The notes under the pieces were generated by a model. That model ran no database searches, was not told the DNA's origin, and saw nothing but the letters and a program-made list of their open reading frames with translations. A stretch of 41,439 nt of DNA from Palsa-883 sp963847615 (lineage in GTDB: Bacteria > Pseudomonadota > Alphaproteobacteria > Acetobacterales > Acetobacteraceae): the NCBI GenBank assembly GCA_963847615.1, contig CAWKAN010000004.1, forward strand, positions 1 through 41,439. Reading direction: 5' to 3'. Both the position numbers and the translations under genes were made by a program. Shown here in pieces: positions 40,097 to 41,439 of the stretch; the stretch's first letter is position 1, and each line of letters begins with the position of its first letter.

Positions 40097-41439
40097 GTGG
40101 CTTGGAAGCTGACCCGCCGATCGAGTCTGGGGCTTGCCGCGTGCTGCACCGTGGTGCTTTTGCTGGCATCGGTCGAAGCACTGGCCACGGAGATCTGGCT
40201 CAGCGGGCCCGCACCGACCGCCTTTACTGCGACGCGCGACGCCAGGCGATCGGATTTCCAAGCCCTGTTCCAGCCGAACGCGCCATGGTCGCGGGCAGCC
40301 GAGGCCGTTCGGGTTTTCAAGATCTATTCGCAGTTTGCCAACACCGCCTCGGATGCCGAGCTACGCACGACGTTCGCCGACCTGCGCCGCCGGCATATAG
40401 CGCTCGCGCTTGAAGCTGGGCTGATGACACCAAGCGACAAGTGCGGCCATCAGGTCGAGGGTTTCGGTGGCCCCGTGACGGCGGGCCGGATCGCCGAGCG
40501 GATTCGCCGGGCGGGCGGCGACCTGCGGTACATCGCGATGGACGAGCCATTGTGGTTCGGGCATCAGGTACAGCGGCGCCAACGCGTGTCGCATGCCGAT
40601 CGGCGAGCTTGCGCGCAACGTCGCTGCCAATGCCGCCATCTACCAGCGGGTGTTTCCGGCTGTGCGGTTTGGCGACATCGAGCCGTTCGGCCTTGCCGAG
40701 GCGCCCGGATGGGTCGATGAGGTCATGCAGTGGGCCCAGGCCTATCGTGATGCCGCCTGCGCGCCTCTGGCGTTCTTCGACGTCGATGTCGCATGGACCG
40801 GCCCGTGGCGGCGCCAGATGCCATTGCTTGCCCGTCGTCTCCGCACCGCCGGCATCAGGTTTGGCATTATCTACGATGGCGACCCGAGTGATCAGACCGG
40901 GCTCGCATGGACCCGTCACGCCGAGGAGCGCTTCGTGGCAGTTGAGTCCGGTCTCGGACTCTCGCCTGATCAGGCCATCCTGCAAACCTGGATGCCGCAG
41001 CCGGCCCAGATGCTGCCGGAGACCCAGCCGGGCACCATGACCTGGTTGGTGAACCGCTATCTCGCCGCACCGACGCGCCTCACCCTGCGCCATGCCGACG
41101 GCCGGCTGGCGGGCGAACTTACCGACGATGCCGGCCATCCGCTTGCCGGCGTGCCGGTGACGCTATCGGCCGAATTGCTCGGCGAATGGGGGAACCCCGC
41201 CGTGCACACCCGCTCCGGCCGCGTGCCCGCACAAGCGGTCGCGGCGGTGCTCGCGCTGCGGATCAACGTGGAATGCGGATGCTCCGGTCCGGCCGATATC
41301 GGCATCGGCCTGATGCGCTACCACGATGACAGGACCCGGCCAGACGGTGCAGCAGGCGTTCCGGTCGCCCACCGTGCCCGGCGACCCCGCCGCACTGGCC
41401 ACTTCCAGGCCCGGCCCGGACAGGCGATCACCCAGAACA
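40097..41439 (+). pseudogene. Secreted protein resembling a glycosidase-like hypothetical, frameshifted and running off the window
   Basis: The GTG at 40097 begins a signal peptide (WKLTRRSSLGLAACCTVVLLLASVEALA) followed by EIWLSGPAPTAF, WSRAAEAVRVFKIYSQFA and a helix-strand pattern suggestive of a TIM barrel (GGDLRYIAMDEPLWFGH). Near 40570 one extra G shifts the frame: HQVQRR should read on as HQ-YSGANACRMPIGELARN. From 40593 an open frame continues to the window end through FPAVRFGDIEPFG, APLAFFDVDVAW and RFGIIYDGDP. Near 41340 the frame seems to slip and return. Function is unknown; a carbohydrate-active enzyme is a guess from fold-like pattern only. Error versus decay is unresolved. Confidence 0.6.

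Overview
The window is GC-rich chromosomal DNA, most consistent with an alphaproteobacterium near Rhodospirillales/Acetobacteraceae. That placement is inferred from the very high GC, an acnA gene divergent from ccmAB, a CsoR/copper-ATPase pair, dense REP-like GC palindromes, and small HGG-type and pseudokinase genes of a kind I associate with that family. No rRNA is present, so the placement cannot be confirmed from the window.

Layout. 1-3.3 kb: a manC-type mannose-1-phosphate guanylyltransferase broken by several frameshifts, a PAP2 phosphatase, a host-attachment-type protein and csoR (all three on the minus strand). 3.3-5.9 kb: a copper P-type ATPase with two YHS domains, divergent from csoR across an operator-like palindrome. 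6.1-10.1 kb: an accessory island of visibly lower GC. It opens with a ~200-bp imperfect palindrome and carries a start/stop-overlapping operon: a ribbon-helix-helix-like regulator, a single-chain restriction-methylase with an unusual C-terminal domain, and a small protein with a Cys/His/His pattern. This is the best candidate for an under-described defence system.

10.5-15.2 kb: two translationally coupled low-complexity genes of unknown function, a pseudokinase and its membrane neighbour. 15.3-21.4 kb: a minus-strand peptide/nickel-type ABC importer (dppDF, a frameshifted substrate-binding protein, an internally deleted second copy of that gene, dppBC), then tRNA-Val(GAC). 21.7-23.4 kb: an IS4-type insertion with intact ends and a 13-bp target duplication, lodged in REP-like palindromic repeats, beside a 59-bp-arm inverted repeat. 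23.5-28.8 kb: an N-formylglutamate amidohydrolase, a strong intergenic sRNA candidate, an LLM flavin oxidoreductase and aconitase. 28.9-32.3 kb: ccmAB, a cNMP-FHA protein and an Lrp/AsnC regulator. 32.3-37.0 kb: a decayed phytanoyl-CoA dioxygenase and a second lower-GC island (a hypothetical protein, a ParA-like ATPase, an IS1595 transposase divergent from a DUF6471 regulator, a membrane protein) bounded by related inverted repeats. 37.3-41.4 kb: a secreted protein, radA with a repeat expansion inside its ATPase core, and a frameshifted secreted protein running off the window.

Two window-wide themes stand out. First, degenerate tandem repeats with a 15-bp period (also 18 and 27 bp) recur at gene ends and linkers in at least four loci, and once inside radA. 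Second, several otherwise well-conserved genes carry single-base indels. These may be true decay or sequencing error, and the sequence alone cannot decide.
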